The notes under the pieces were generated by a model. That model ran no database searches, had not been told where the DNA came from, and saw only the letters and a program-made list of their open reading frames with translations. 64,000 bases of DNA from Tabrizicola aquatica (lineage in GTDB: Bacteria; Pseudomonadota; Alphaproteobacteria; Rhodobacterales; Rhodobacteraceae): NCBI RefSeq assembly GCF_002900975.1, contig NZ_PJON01000001.1:1302001-1366000 (forward strand). The letters are read 5' to 3'. Made by a program: the position numbers and the translations under genes. Positions 63,829 through 64,000 of the stretch are shown in pieces (position 1 is the first letter of the stretch; each line of letters starts with the position of its first letter).

Positions 63829-64000
63829 ATGGCCCGGGACACCACTCTTCGCGGCATCGTGCTGATGCTTCTTTTCTGCATGCTGGCGCCGCTTCTTGAC
63901 GTGGCGTCGAAGCTTGCAGCCGAAAACGGCATGCCGGTGGGCCAGATCACCACGGCCCGCTTCCTGGTCCAGGGCCTTCTGATGCTGCCCGTGGTGCTGG
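63829..64000 (+). CDS. DMT/EamA-family transporter, 3' end beyond window
   Basis: The first 57 residues only. MARDTTLRGIVLMLLFCMLAPLLDVASKLAA is the first EamA membrane helix and a second helix begins (LVQGLLMLPVVL). CAGGG is just before the ATG. A metabolite exporter or importer; substrate unknown. Confidence 0.75.
   Translation, partial: MARDTTLRGIVLMLLFCMLAPLLDVASKLAAENGMPVGQITTARFLVQGLLMLPVVL

Overview
The window is about 64 kb of GC-rich, densely packed chromosome from an alphaproteobacterium, most likely a Rhodobacteraceae/Paracoccaceae species. Supporting signs are a tRNA-His of the alphaproteobacterial type (no G-1, G1:U72, A73), a GTTC-N7-GTTC LexA box, an RpoH with the alphaproteobacterial RpoH-I look, a psd-pssA-pmtA phospholipid cluster for phosphatidylcholine, and several protein families typical of Rhodobacterales. 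No transposase, integrase, phage gene, rRNA operon or CRISPR array was seen.

Layout. 1-2708: a DevBCA-type MacB/HlyD exporter (first gene cut by the window edge). 7569-2716 (minus): an eight-gene bufferin-type RiPP operon (precursor, DUF692 MNIO enzyme, DUF2063 partner, DoxX, CcdA, thioredoxin, ECF sigma factor, NrsF anti-sigma), which looks built for self-amplification. 7716-9956: tRNA-His, DUF6324, mmcB, a probable 6S RNA and a DUF481 protein. 9957-11246: a LysR regulator and a small membrane protein. 15303-11302 (minus): the complete four-gene Anbu proteasome-like cluster. 15484-21680: EEP nuclease, DUF2238, ligase-associated exonuclease plus ATP-dependent DNA ligase, and an M3 peptidase. 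21718-26909 (minus): B12-binding protein, Gfo/Idh oxidoreductase, pmtA, pssA, psd and rpoH. 27172-29855: DUF4189 protein, YjhX-like protein, RluD-type pseudouridine synthase and a DUF6476 protein.

30055-36883 holds a polyamine-type ABC importer flanked by two amidases. 36893-46338 is a surface-sugar island: a Gfo/NeuA/SDR trio, NeuC, NeuB, two coupled Kdo-transferase (GT30) paralogues and two other transferase-like proteins. It is consistent with making and placing a CMP-activated nonulosonic (sialic/legionaminic-like) acid on the envelope. 46388-52912 is housekeeping: ThpR, HDAC-like deacetylase, glutathione peroxidase, NUDIX, DUF1178, MarR, SdhE, XRE and aspartate aminotransferase. 53000-60734 holds ferredoxin, a tiny apparently SOS-controlled OB-fold gene related to the tail of DnaE2, the hflKC-DUF2065-degP membrane quality-control block, gor, rpiA and an EF-hand protein. 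60923-64000 has two GST-like genes coupled to sdaA and the start of a DMT transporter.

Between genes there are several families of short dispersed repeats, including a 108-bp element present twice (29859-29965 and, inverted, 63646-63753), a 32-bp element present twice, GGGTGGGC palindromes, TGTCCACnGTGGACA palindromes and tandem A/T-rich hairpins at gene ends. All functional calls come from reading the sequence and from memory of the families; no database search was run.
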